A DNA stretch of 64,000 nucleotides, taken from NCBI GenBank assembly GCA_032622095.1, contig CP136064.1:196201948-196265947 (forward strand), written 5' to 3'. The position numbers were made by a program, and so were the translations under genes. This DNA comes from Siphonodentalium dalli. Lineage: Eukaryota; Mollusca; Scaphopoda; Gadilida; Siphonodentaliidae. Below are positions 34,547 through 45,540 of this stretch, in pieces (positions within the stretch are counted from its first letter, which is position 1; each line of letters begins with the position of its first letter). The notes under the pieces were generated by a model. That model did no database searches. It saw nothing but the letters and a program-made list of their open reading frames with translations, and was not told where the DNA came from.

Positions 34547-35786
34547 CCCATGAGTGACCAGACAGACAATGGGGGATTAGCGGATTAAATGTAAAATAAT
34601 GATATGACCTTTTGCTGTTTCGTGGAGAGTGACGGGTTTCCCTTTGTACTGTACTTGCCAAAAATTCATGCTTCCAGTCTCTATTTGGGGTAAAAAAAAG
34701 TTTAGCCAAAAGTTTAGCCAAATGAAATTTTTATTAGCCAAATTCGAAAAAGATTAGCCATTGGCTAATTTGGCTACCGACAGCACGAACACTGTCTGTA
34801 CCACCTGAACTCACCAGAATTCTTAATGATTGGTTTCATAACCAAACATATAACGTGCGCTGGGGACAATGTTTCTCAACTGGCTTCAAACCTAATAGTG
34901 GCGTTAGACAAGTCAGTATTTTGAGTCCCTACTTATTCAATGTATATACAAACTCGATCAGCGAGAGACTGAATGCATGCAATGTCGGTTGTGTTGTTGG
35001 TGGGGAGACCATCAATCATTTATGTTATGCTGATGATATGTGCCTTATTGCCCCCTCGTTAGAGGGATTGAGACGTCTGTTGAGAATATGCGAAGAAGAA
35101 ACCTATAATATTGATTTGGCATACAATGCAAAGAAGACCCAGGGGATGGCCTTTATCCCAAAATCCCTACCCATTAGGACATTTCCGAAACTCTTTCTTG
35201 TAGGAAATTAAATTAAATTCGTTTCCACCTTCAAATATCTGGGACATATTCTCAACAGCGATCTTTCTGATGACAATGATATAATGCGCCAATACAAATC
35301 AATTTGTTCCCGGTCAAATATTCTGGTCAGGAAATTCTACAAATGTTCTTCTCATGTTAAAATGTACTTATTTCACATGTTTGTATCTCCTCTATAGTAT
35401 ACTGTGCTCACCGTTGGGTGAATTACACCAAACGTTGTTTTAATAAGTTAACAGTATGTTTTAATAATGCATATAGGAAGTTAATGGGATATGAAAGAGC
35501 GTGCAGTGCCAGTGGAATGTTTGTGAATGACAGAATGTGTTCGATTTCAGTGTTAGTGCGCAAGAGTGTGTATGGGTTCCGAGAGAGAATGTCTAATTCT
35601 ACAAATAAGATACTATATGCCATTTATAATTCTGATTTGTTATTCAGCTCATACTTATTTCGTCATTGGAATAATCTACTTTATATGCAATCTTTAATAT
35701 AATCTCTATTATAATGTAACATATGTATGCTAAATTGTGATAATATATGGGCGCTTTATGCCTGATTCAAAATAAATAATAATATT

Positions 35787-36950
35787 ATCACGTGCTGCTC
35801 TTTCGGTAGAGCTTGCTAATTGTCAATTAGTTGAAGTTTGGAATTGTCACTCACAAAATTAAGAAGTCTTCACACCCGTCTGTCTCGTTGTTCTGTTGTC
35901 ATGTTTGTCCAAATTTTGTGTCTGACTTTCGAAGAAGATGCAATATCTGATGAGGTAAAATCCCCGCCACCATGGGGGCACCTCCAATGTCACGCAGTTG
36001 GTCAGTCACTATTTCATTTAAATTATATGTCAAATCAGTTAATTATTTTGCCTTCCAATAGCGATGACACAAGTTTTTGAAAAAAATCAAGTGACGATCA
36101 AATTTTCAATGTTTTTCAAAGCCAGAGACATCTACCATCATATAGAAAGCAAAAAAAATAAATTCCTATGAATATTGTTTTTTTTGCCAATTTTTTTTAA
36201 TTTGGACTTCGAAAATAAAATTCTGTCAACTCATTATGTCACCCAGAAGTTGCCAAATAATGTCTGTGGACACTGCTAATGTGCTTTCCACTCATAATTC
36301 AGTGTAGTAATATCTCTCCTACATTAGTCTGTTGGTCGTGGTGGTGTATTAAGGGACAAAAAGCTTGTAACATCAATTGTCTATTTTCAGTTAGGATATG
36401 TGAAGATTGTATGTTATATATTTGGTTTCCAGCAATAACACTAATAAATGTAGAATGATTGGTTGAAAACTTGTATATGCCTGAGAAATCATCAGCACAT
36501 TTGGTTAAATTTAACCCGGAGGTTGATTGACATGAGACAACAACGAAGACAATCGCCAGGCAATGTTCAGATAATAAGTTCAACAATTACAACCTATCAT
36601 TTGATTTGTTAAACTTCAATATTATCTGAGCATTCCCTTAGGGGTCACTACTCATCAATGAGTATTTGCTAGAATAGTTTTAAGAAAATACCACATACTT
36701 TCTTTTCACAAATGAAAATTTACTAACATTTGAGTTGATATGTATGTTGTACCTAAATCATGGAATACATGTAGTACCGTGACCTCAATCTTGGGCTTTC
36801 TTTTACCCGCAGATTTACATGAACATGCTCAAACAATGTAAACAGGAAGTTGTCTAGCCTAAAATGTTGCTCACAATATATTATGTTCTCTTGTGTGAGG
36901 CAAATGTTAATGTCTTTGGGAAGGATATGAGCAGAATGTCAACAGCATTG
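35787..36950. other. No gene recognised
   Basis: An 80-codon plus frame at 35838-36080 contains FEEDAISDE before a GTAAAA donor-like site, but no matching acceptor or family is evident. The rest is AT-rich. Confidence 0.35.
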
Positions 36951-37297
36951 ATTTTTGATGGACATCGGCATTAACTAACTCATAACACGATTAAAATGCC
37001 TACAAAAATAAAGTTATGTACTCCATAGCGAATTGGATTACCAATTACATGGCATGAAAGTTATTGAATATTTGTTCATTTTTTTTGCATGAAAATAGGC
37101 TTGGAATTTGGCCATGTCTATGATTAATATCAATGTTCATTGTGCACTGTTACTTATAATTCCCCCAACATTTTAATTATTTAATGTCTAAATGGTTATA
37201 TACATAATCAAATCATTATTTGTTATGGTCATTCGTCAAAATGACAGCTACCACAACACTATTAAATTAAACTAAATTTGTTTCAATATATTATCTT

Positions 37298-37380
37298 TGA
37301 CAAAATTGCACCTCAAACTTAATTACAATTGTCTGGTTCACATCCCGGTGTGTTGCCTGTTCAACGCTTTATTTAATACT
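37298..37380 (+). pseudogene. Decayed duplicate of the exon at 38146-38226
   Basis: Aligns with the intact exon from TTGACAAAATTGCACCTCAA on, with roughly four of five bases matching over 65 bp. The acceptor AG is replaced by TCTT, the frame contains TAA, and no GT donor follows. It has no splice signals left. Confidence 0.65.
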
Positions 37381-38145
37381 TTTTTTATACTCTTTAAATC
37401 GCTACAAAAATTACAAGTTTGTTCAGTGACAGGTCTGACCAGACTTCTGTTGTCGCCAACACGTGTAGGCCTACTATATATACTAGCATTGTTGTTTCCC
37501 GAGAATTTGGGCAGAACTTCCGCTGGAGGCACTTGCCAGATCCTTAACACCACCCGTAGCCAATCAAATTAAAAATTTGGGCAGAACTTCCCCTAGAGGC
37601 GCAAGCCAGATCATTATAATCAATCAAATTGATAATTTAGGCAGTTAATGCACATTGAAGAATTCTACTGTGGCTAGAGAACTTAATTCATAGGCATGTT
37701 GGTAGAACTTCTATTCCCTCCATACCATTGCCGCACAATGTAAATAACGTTGATTCTTGTTGGGTAGTGGTATTTACTAAGTCAAAACACAATGAAAATT
37801 CTAGTAAAAAAATAAATAAAAATATGCATTCCATAGCCAATTGGATTACCAATAACATGGCACGTGAGTTACTGGAAGTTACTGATGTCAGATTCCTTTA
37901 ACTTTTTTATGCACGAAAATAGGCTACTTTTTCAGACGATTATTACCTGCAAAAAAATAATAACATGGAATACAACCTTGTCCAACATTAATGCCAATAT
38001 TTATTGTGCATTGTCATTTATTTGTATTCTAAAATTTTAACGTATAACTTGTTACAAAATCAAAGCAAAGTTCGATGGGGTCATTTATCGACATCAAAAT
38101 GGTGGCCACACAACAAAAGTCAAACGGAATTTATTTCACTTACAG

Positions 38146-38226
38146 TTGACAATATTTCACCTGAAACTCGATTACAATTGTCTGGTGCACACTCCGATTG
38201 TCCATTTACCTATTTTAAACAGAAAA
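38146..38226 (+). CDS. Isolated coding exon, gene unknown
   Basis: 81-bp candidate exon with a strong acceptor (TTATTTCACTTACAG) and consensus donor GTAAGT. It is symmetric, phase 1 on both sides. The 26 full codons read DNISPETRLQLSGAHSDCPF then TYFKQK. I do not recognise the family. Support comes from both splice signals, an open frame across the exact interval, and the tandem duplicate, in which frame and splice sites decayed together. It would belong to a plus-strand gene whose other exons I could not find, or to a lost duplicate of one. Confidence 0.45.
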
Positions 38227-38572
38227 GTAAGTAGTTTATCCAATAATTTATTGAATTTATATAACTTTTGAGCTCTGCAAAAAGACACGTTTTCCTCATT
38301 CACAGATTGAGAAACCGGAAATGGCCGGAACACTGTTGTCGCTACTTCCAATTGTTTTCTAATATATTATTTTTGTTAAGGCTTTCACAATTGTTATTCG
38401 TCCAACATTTAAGAATTTTTGAATTTTGCTTTCTAGTATTGAAAACTTGTACGACCCCAGTGCAGATAAAGAGGTCCACGCATGCATAATATGCACTTCA
38501 TTTGAATTATATATCCTTAAAATATTGGGATTTTAAAGCAAATTGTAAACTGAATTGAATTTTTTTTTTAAA

Positions 38573-38965
38573 TCCGACTGACTTCTATGAAGTCTGCTGG
38601 TCGATAGCTCAGATAAATGCTGAGGGAAGTTAAACAAAGTCTTATAGTGAATGAAATAAAGTCAAACGAACTCAGAGATGTGTAATTAACAAGGCGACAG
38701 AGTAAACCGTAGAGTAAGCGGTAGTTAATTAACACCTTGATTAACGCCTTATAGTGCTGTAGGGACAATGTTATGTTCGTTTGTGTTCGTTGTTTAGTAG
38801 CTTTGTATTCAAATAACGCTAATAACTCAAAAAATAAGTCATCAAAGTTGGAAATAATACCACATAGAATGGACATTCACGCACCCACAAACCCAATTTC
38901 ACCCTTCTATTCCGCTTTTTGGACTTGTGTTCGTTTATGTTCGTTTGTGTTCGTTGTTTAGTACT
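38573..38965 (-). repeat. Dispersed repeat R, copy 2 (inverted)
   Basis: Complement of 30405-30918 with scattered mismatches; see that entry for shared blocks. It ends at CGTTGTTTAGTAC, directly against the left end of the palindromic element that follows. Confidence 0.7.
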
Positions 38966-38970
38966 AGTAG

Positions 38971-39879
38971 TACTATAAGTCTATAATCAGGTCAGGGAGA
39001 ACCCAAAATTGATGTACTAAACCTCGATTTGTGTAAAAAACCTAGATCGAGGTTCTTCGAGACCATGTGACCACTGGTCAAAACATACACCCATGATATA
39101 AGGGGAAACACTCTAAACCAAATATGATACTAATGGAAGTATTATAGTGTAAGTGGTATAATGTGGAGTATTTCGTTTTACACCTATGGGATCGAGGGCA
39201 AGTTCACATTTAATAATTAATTGTGCTTAAGTGCAATCAAGCCCAATTAATTATTAAAGGTACTCAACCCGATAAAACTCCTCTCAATTACTATTTCAAT
39301 GGCTTCGGGGGTCAAAAATATTTGATTCGAGTCGAGGAAGTCACCCATCAAAGCTCAGATTTGTTAGATATCGATTTTAGAAATCTATTATTTTTCATTA
39401 TCGGGAATACTATCTGGCCCAGAACTCAGTCAAAATTTCGTTAAAATTACCACTTGATTTTAGAGTTATCCATCCTTGTCTGTTTGAATAGATTTGGAGA
39501 ACACATCCAGAGCAGATTACGGCAGTTAGCAGTACTCATCTCGAGTTTATAACAAATTTCAAAAATCAATATCTAATAACTCTGAGCTTTGTTTGATGGG
39601 TTCCTCAAATATTTTTTACCCCCAAAGCCAAAGAAATAGTAATATAGGACCCTCCGATCGGATTGTTGTTGTTGGAATCTGTTAAGATGGGGACCCTCTT
39701 TACGGGTTGAGTACCTTTAAATGTGAATTTCGCCTCCCATAAGTGTAAGATGAAATACTCCACACTATATCACCAGTGGTCATATGGTCTTGAAAAACCT
39801 CGATCTAGGTTTTTTACACAAATCGAGGTTTAGTACATCAATTTTGGGTTCTCCCTGACCTGATTATTGATAATAGTAC
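38971..39879. mobile_element. Palindromic DNA element with long near-perfect inverted ends
   Basis: From TAATCAGGTCAGGGAGAACC (38984) about 70 bp match the complement of 39793-39867 with no more than one or two changes. Weaker pairing extends outward (AGTACTATAAG / GTACTATTAT) and inward: ACCACTGGTCA, GTAAGATGAAATACTCCACA, AAAGGTACTCAACCCG, CAAAGCTCAGA. Almost the whole 0.9 kb folds back on itself. No transposase frame and no clear target duplication. Confidence 0.75.
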
Positions 39880-39882
39880 CGG

Positions 39883-40060
39883 GCTCGGGACGAGCTGGCC
39901 CAGGTCGATTGGACCGAGTGTGCCATGGGACGAGCTGGCCCGTTATTGAAAAACTGCCGGTTTGAGCATAGAATATATAGCTGAATTCAGCTAGGTAAGC
40001 TGAATACAGCTATTCAAGCCTATTGTAGCTGTATTCTCACATTTGCCAGACCTGGTGAGA
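39883..40060 (+). repeat. Composite of two short repeats shared with 27.9 and 28.8 kb
   Basis: 39887-39945 carries GGGACGAGCTGGCCCAGG twice with ACCGAGTG, as at 28803. 39951-40055 repeats the AGCTGAATTCAGCTAGGT stretch of 27917-28025 in the same orientation. Confidence 0.6.
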
Positions 40061-41079
40061 ATTGAAAACTTAAACGTGGGGTGGGAGGGCCGGGAATTCG
40101 AAAACATTGGGCGACTGCCGACAAAATAACGTATAAATTATTCATTGCAAAATTACCGAACTTCTGTGTACACCAGGTTAATGCAAGGATGTATTCAAAA
40201 CTCAGATTTGAATCGAAATCGATGCAGAATATTTCACCGGAAATTCACATTTCCCGCAAAATTAGGAACGTAGTACCACGAAACGTACTTTCTTTATTTC
40301 GAACCTGGGATGGCGGTGGTGGTGACGGTGGTACATCATTCGGCAAACCTCGTCAGATTCCGTCACCGTTTCAGAGGTCACAGGTCGAGGAGTTCAGAAT
40401 GGGTGGTACATTGCAGTGCAGCCTGAACCTTTCGGTTTTGGGCGCACTGGTGTTGAATTATCAAAGTACATTTCAGATATGGATGTGGTGATGGTGATCT
40501 CACTCGCAAGATGTTGACCAATACATGTAGCCGGATAGATAAAGATAAGATAAGCAGGGGCCCCGGAAGAGGGGGGCAGAGGGGGCAGCTGACCCTCCTG
40601 CCCTTGACCAAGGGAGGCGCGAGCGGGGGCAGGACTTGCCCATTTTCTGGAGACAGAAAATGCTTTTTGTGTGTTTAATCTCGTGTTTTTATAGCAAAAT
40701 GTTACTTTTTTGGTCCAAATACCACCAATTTCACAAGGAATATTAATTTTGTGTCAATTTTATCACAAAACGACCATAAAAACCAACAAATACCATTAAA
40801 ATAGGGATTTTTGCCACAATGAATTTATGGTTATTTTCCCGAGTTTGCGGAGAAAATGCCCCTTTTTGCGAAAAAGTGCCCTTTTTGTAGGCTCTGCCCC
40901 CCTGCCCTTTTTTTATATTGGTGGTTTTGGGCTTGGGACCCAGGGATGATTTGGAAGGGGCGTAGCCCCTCCCCTACAACCCACTGATGAATGATGAGAG
41001 GGATCATGAAATGGTATGAACATTTTACATGAAATGATGTAAAAGAAAGAAAAAAAAATGATCTAGGCGTAAATTTTGA
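40061..41079. other. Unassigned; GC-rich repeat-like block at 40555-40935
   Basis: A 136-codon plus frame (40081-40491) has a Gly-rich patch but no recognisable domain. From 40555 the sequence has GGGGGGCAGAGGGGGCAGCTGACC, an AT-rich middle, then CTCTGCCCCCCTGCCC. That inverted G/C pairing suggests a small mobile element. Confidence 0.4.
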
Positions 41080-42139
41080 TTATTTCTTCTTCTTAGCCTT
41101 CCTCTTCTTCCTTTCGGTGGATGTTGTTACTGTTGTTGTTGTTGTTGGCTGAGAAAGCTCCACTCCATGATGTCTAAGAATTTCGTCGACCTCATTATGC
41201 CGTTGTTGTCGCTGTTGTTCTTCCATGAGGTGGCGCTCGTCATCGCGCTCATAGCGTGCATTTCGCTCTGCTTGTTCAGCCTTGGTCTCTGAGCACTATG
41301 ATTCTGGCTGTTGATGCGATTCTAAAGGTCTTCGATGGAGCTGGTGCTGTTGTTGTTGTTGGTTCCCGTGGAGCTGGGGGACACCGGGATGAGATGAAAT
41401 TCCGGTGTCCGAGGTGGCAAACTGTCCAACTCCACCTCGAAGCTGGCGGCAGGAACAGCAGAGGTGGTATCCTGCTCCCTTTCTCCGCTCGCCTCGATGA
41501 CGATAGCAGGGACCTCGCGATCCGGCAGATCCACGGAGTCCCTGCTAGCTGGTACGATGTCGTCTGTCTCCATGCAGGTCGGATCGTCTCTCAGACAACT
41601 TCGACTTGCCGGCTGCGACACTGGACGGCTGGACCACACGGGGAAGGGTTACAGACAGATCAACGGTCACCACATCTTCTTCTTCCACTTCGCCCGTCTG
41701 GTGGCGTCCCTTCTTCGCCTAGAAGGAGTCTTTTTCTTCGTAGGCCCTGTCTTCATCTTCTTCATGGTACAGCGGGTGGCTTTGGCGTTGACGTCCCGGT
41801 CTTTAGATCTCTGGATGCCAGCATCTTCAGTCCGGAACTCCAAGCAAAGGGTCAAGTATAGCCCCTGCTGGACTGGAGAGACCAGCTAGCAATGTCCACT
41901 ACCTTACTTCTTTGCACTGCAACCAACGCGGTGTCGGGGATTAAGTCCATAATCCGTCCTAAGCCTAATCCAAAACCGTCTCACTGGCGTTGAGCACGAG
42001 GGCAGCTGCACCCGAAGGCGCGGCCACACAACTCACCCGTGCTCAACGTCTGACCGAGAGGAACTAATACGGACAAAGCAAGTATGTCCGCCTCGCTCCA
42101 CTCCCGAGCCAGATCGGCATCGGAGTTTTCGACTGTATC
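41080..42139 (-). pseudogene. GC-rich broken coding locus, family unknown
   Basis: Minus-strand coding character is strong but moves between frames. An upstream piece (42139-41984) reads LAREWSEADILALSVLVPLG and resembles a helix-turn-helix or SANT-like segment. Next comes an acidic piece (YHEEDEDRAYEEKDS, stop, VEEEDVVTVDLSVTLP), then 41639-41325 with SRDSVDLPDREVPAIVIEA and a Ser/Asn/Thr-rich end. The last piece is 41312-41080 with a stop at 41298, a Gln/Glu/Arg-rich coiled-coil-like stretch (ERHLMEEQQRQQRHNEVDE) and a Lys/Arg tail before TAA. At least two stops and two frame changes suggest a pseudogene; short introns could explain some breaks. A DNA-binding-protein fold is an inference only. 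Confidence 0.45.
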
Positions 42140-43740
42140 CTATATATATGACTTTTTCAGTGACATGCGGTAGGCCTATACGCTATACATTGGGGGAAAA
42201 CGATTAACGGGTTCAATGATGTGGTCAATAGAGGTGACTATATAGGCCTACTCTTAGTACCTTATATATAATGATGTACCGGCTCATTATGCATGCATGT
42301 TGGGCAATGTGTCATTGGGCAAGACCCATTTTATAATGTAAGGAGTATTATATAGCCTGCATGTTTTGTGAGGGTGCATCGTATAGCGCTTAATTTGAAC
42401 AGTTTAGTATAATACATAAAGTGGCTCTAGTCGTATAGTAACCGTCTATATATACTGACCATGACCATGCATAATGCTCTTTCTATTCCAGTTTACTAAT
42501 AGTATACGGTAATGGTAACTATTGTTCGAAAGTTTAACATATATATAATATTGCCAATAGGCCTAGGCTATGTACCGGTACTCTTGCACGAGTCCCTATA
42601 TATAATATCCCCTAATATGTGTGTTTGGAAATTTCCCGGCCCATATAGAGGGCAAATTCAGTATATAATTTTACTGAAAGTAGGCCGACCATATATTATA
42701 TACTGCAATTATATATATGTGCACTATATAATGTTGACTAGAAAATTAAATTTTCATAACAGTTCATGGTTATTTAATTAATAGTGAACTTCAAACAACT
42801 AAAAAATCGACCCGCATGCACAAGCAGGGTCATGCACCCGGGCCCGTGCGTGCATGCCTTTACCTATATATCGATTGCCGATTCAGAATCATAAACCTTG
42901 TGCGATTATACGGTATGAATACGTGACTGTACTCATATATATATATAACCATGCGCTGTCCATGACCAGGAACAATATACAATGTTTAGAACATGTCACA
43001 TGTCACATGGTGAAAGATAATTCCGAACAATAGCTTTCAAAGCGAAAATATGATTATACAGGGGATTCCCCGTTGTATTGTATTGTAAACGACGTGACTC
43101 ATGAATGATCTCCAATTTCCCTTTCAGATATAGGCATATACAAACGAAGCATAGTCGACACACCCTATATATTAGCGCTCTGCGACGCCCCCTGAACTGC
43201 CCGTACATGCGCCGGCGTTCCTATATGTAGTAAATATTAACGGATTTGTCTGATATATTTGACAACACCGCAATTAAGTGACCAACTTCGGTCTTATACA
43301 TAGGGTGAGTCAATTTACCTGTTGCATGCATGATTGCATGGGTGGGTGGGGTTGTGGGATGTTTGGGGTTGCATGCTCTTTATAAAATAAATTCTTGGGG
43401 AGAAAAAAAAAGGTCGTTAAAGTGTTAGCGGTTCCAGCAGACGGAGGTCGGATCTCAAGCTATAAAGATGAGATCTTAGCGCTGCAGCTATTATGGGCCT
43501 ATATAATTTTTTTTAACATGTTTACGCTGTTATTGCGCATAACATTGTAAGGATTGGGTGTATTAATTATCATGTTGCAATCAAAATAGTTTGCTTCTTC
43601 AGGGACATAATAACAACATGTTTGTGAATGCTACTATACATATTGCACCCTTGATGGGCACAAGCGTGTCAAGAGTGGTTATCCAAAAAGTTATATGTCG
43701 CATACCCGGGGAAGTAAAATGTTAACTCTGCTTGAGAGGC
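42140..43740. other. No gene recognised; many TATATA tracts
   Basis: Dense short TATATATA words, CATGCATG words and no open frame of substance. GGTGGGTGGGG at 43342 is a small G-rich patch. Confidence 0.4.
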
Positions 43741-43749
43741 TAGGCTAAA

Positions 43750-44032
43750 CTGCATCTCGGAAGTGCATATTTCTACACCCCTCCAAAAAGGGTAATTTTT
43801 CACCTCATATGATGCATGGAGGCCGCTTTACCCCAAGTTGAATGACAAAATGATCTTCGGCAGGGAGGCATGCACTTGAACGCCGTTGAGTGAAAAAATT
43901 TTCTTCGACAGGGACACACTGTCTTGGCCCCCGTTGATGGACAAAATCTTCTTAGTTGCTAACCCTCCAATGAGAGGCAAGTTAGCATTTTGGAGGGGTG
44001 GTGAAATAGTGCATCTCAATAAATGCAAATAT
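43750..44032. mobile_element. Small foldback MITE with CACCCCTCCAAAA ends
   Basis: ACACCCCTCCAAAA at 43775 faces TTTTGGAGGGGTGGTG at 43988, with weaker pairing outside (GTGCATATTT / AAATAGTGCA). Between them a unit of about 48 bp (GACAAAAT.TTCTTCG.CAGGG ... CCGTTG) is repeated two and a half times. This gives a repetitive minus-strand open frame that I do not take as a gene. Confidence 0.5.
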
Positions 44033-44179
44033 TGCCTCCCAGCGGGGAGCAATATTGCAGCTAGACTATATTCAGAGTGTATGTAGGTGGCACTAAATTG
44101 ATGAAAAATAACCTCACACATGCAGTGCAGTTCTCATATATACCAGCTGATGTCCGGGCTATTTAGGGATTCCTTTGCC

Positions 44180-44470
44180 AGAAACATGCCTATATGAGCA
44201 TATATATGAGCGAGGTCAAGATCACGGACACGGTCGCACGTGAAATTGGACCCGCGCATATTGTTCCCGGGATAAAAGTAGGCCTATACATACCAAATTT
44301 GTGTCGGATCGGTCGAGGTCCAGAAACATGCGTGTATGGGCAAGGTCAAGGACACGGTCGCGCACGATAAATTGGACCCGCCCATATTGTTCCCTGGATC
44401 AAAGTAGGCCTATATACCAAATGTAAGTCGGGTCGGTCGAGCAGTTTCCGAGTCTATTAACACGCATATA
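44180..44470 (+). repeat. Tandem dimer of a 126-bp unit
   Basis: Two units read CACGGTCGC..., AATTGGACCCGC.CATATTGTTCC, GATC/GATAAAAGTAGGCCTATA, CCAAAT, TCGG.TCGGTCGAGGTCCAGAAACATGC. The same unit in inverted orientation is interrupted by the large element at 45658. Confidence 0.7.
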
Positions 44471-45540
44471 CATGCATATACCTATATATGCAGTGACGGT
44501 ATCCGGGCATCAACTGGATGACTTGGACAATTCCCCCTTAATTCATTCTCCCATCCATTTTAAATCATCCAGGAACACATGCATGAGGAATTACCCCCTT
44601 CGTCGTATTTCATGCATGGGATTGGTTTTACCCGGACACTGAATCGATTATATATATACGACATTTCCCACCGTATATATACCTATTGACCTGCATGTTT
44701 AAACAAGATTGTACCGAAACCGGGCCATATGTATATATACAGTAAACATGTTTTTCTGGTTATCGTATTACAAGTCACAACTTAACACAGGAGGGGATTC
44801 CCCTGCACACTCCGTTATCGAATTTATCTTACGCATATACCCAGCACAGTGCAGATACACGCTATGTTGCACAAATAACTCCTCTCGAGCAATACATAAT
44901 TCATTATCTCGCTGTACACGCATAGCTATCGTGCTTTTGAGTAACTAACATATGTGTGGTTTATTTTAGGAACCCGGTAGTACACCAAGATAAATGTCTG
45001 CATAATATTCGGTCAAGTTCACCGAGAAATAAAAGTAAAACAAGTCCATTGTCCCTGAATAGCGCGTATGCATGTATGTGTACAGGACCTGGAATCGTGG
45101 CTTGGTTGTCTCGGTTGGGTGTTGTGGTGACCCCCCGGGTGTCGACTTTGAAATTTCCAACTGCACCCCCCGGCCTGATCGGACAAAATTTGCGAAATTC
45201 TATTTGAACCAACACACTCGGGTTGGAACTTCCCAACTGTTGGAATTTAACAACCTGCATGACACCCCCTCCCTCCCCACGGTTGGAAATTTCCAACGGA
45301 TGGGCAAATGGTGATGGTTGGAAAATTGAATGCCGAACAGAAGCCTGTGTTCGGCTTTTCTGTGCCAAACACAAATGTTTTACAAAACATCAAATAAAAC
45401 ACTTAGTATTGGCTCAATTTAAACTCCACCAAACTTCGTATAGTAATAGTGTGCACATGAATACATATGCCTATGAACTTTATTTGTTATATTTCCCATT
45501 ATTTGGACTTGTGTTCGGCTTTTATGAGGACACCTAATAC
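44471..45540. other. No gene recognised
   Basis: Overlapping frames at 44956-45540 run on both strands through a GC-richer stretch at 45080-45310. Short repeated TTGGAAATTTCCAAC words there suggest non-coding sequence. Confidence 0.35.

Larger units (their letters stand above)
33422..34794. mobile_element. hAT element A, 1373 bp, inserted in the LINE RT
   Basis: 8-bp direct repeat TCTGTACC at 33414-33421 and 34795-34802. Ends CAGTGTTCGCACTG and CAGCACGAACACTG form a terminal inverted repeat with one or two mismatches in 14. Subterminal TTAGCCAAA words are repeated near both ends (33449-33545 and 34700-34775). No transposase frame, so non-autonomous. Removing the element and one duplicate restores the RT frame (… RSVP then PELTRILND …), direct proof that the LINE sequence came first. 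It contains a second hAT. Confidence 0.95.
32231..35702 (+). pseudogene. LINE ORF2, reverse transcriptase, split by a hAT insertion
   Basis: Blocks in order: GKSAGSDDI (start of RT), ENYRPIALSS, NQFGFKKGHSTDG, FLDASKAFDRVNH (motif A with its Asp). After the insertion come GVRQVSILSPYLFNVY (usually 'GVRQG..LSP'; here Val-Ser) and LCYADDMCLIAPS at 35020-35060 (catalytic YADD intact). 'STFKYLGHIL' follows in another frame, then a C-terminal stretch with CFNNAYRKLMGYERA. Stops near 35211 and 35397 and the 1381-bp insertion make it non-functional. Confidence 0.85.
31290..35786 (+). mobile_element. Degenerate APE-type LINE (non-LTR retrotransposon), 5'-truncated
   Basis: Order on the plus strand: end of ORF1 (about 31300-31497), APE endonuclease (31511-32230), reverse transcriptase (about 32900-35215), C-terminal region to 35702, then an AAATAAATAATAATA tail. 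It is broken by a frameshift near 31855, a stop around 35210, another stop at 35395 and a nested hAT at 33422-34794. Taking the hAT and one 8-bp duplicate out rejoins the reading frame exactly. The ORF1/APE/RT arrangement and 'FLDASKAFDRVNH' fit the CR1/L2/Jockey group broadly; the clade cannot be decided by eye. The 5' end is inferred from where ORF1-like sequence begins. Confidence 0.85.
36951..38226 (+). repeat. Diverged tandem duplication, period about 810-850 bp, containing an exon
   Basis: Blocks repeat in the same order: CCATAG(C/G)AATTGGATTACC at 37023 and 37831; GCATGAAAATAGGCT / GCACGAAAATAGGCTA at 37088 and 37912; ATTGTGCA(C/T)TGT at 37139 and 38008; ATTACAATTGTCTGGT at 37322 and 38170. 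The offset grows from about 808 to 849, so indels have accumulated. The right copy holds the intact exon at 38146-38226. Confidence 0.75.

Noticed and set aside
40081-40491. 136-codon plus-strand frame with Gly-rich patch
   Set aside because: No domain, splice borders or neighbouring exons; next to repeat-derived sequence. Left unassigned.
41256-41861. 201-codon plus-strand open frame
   Set aside because: Shadow of the GC-rich minus-strand coding relic; the minus strand has better codon use and meaningful low-complexity segments.
43828-44121. 97-codon minus-strand frame with repeated 'KKI.S.NG'
   Set aside because: The peptide repeat reflects 48-bp DNA repeats inside a small foldback element; no start context or homology.
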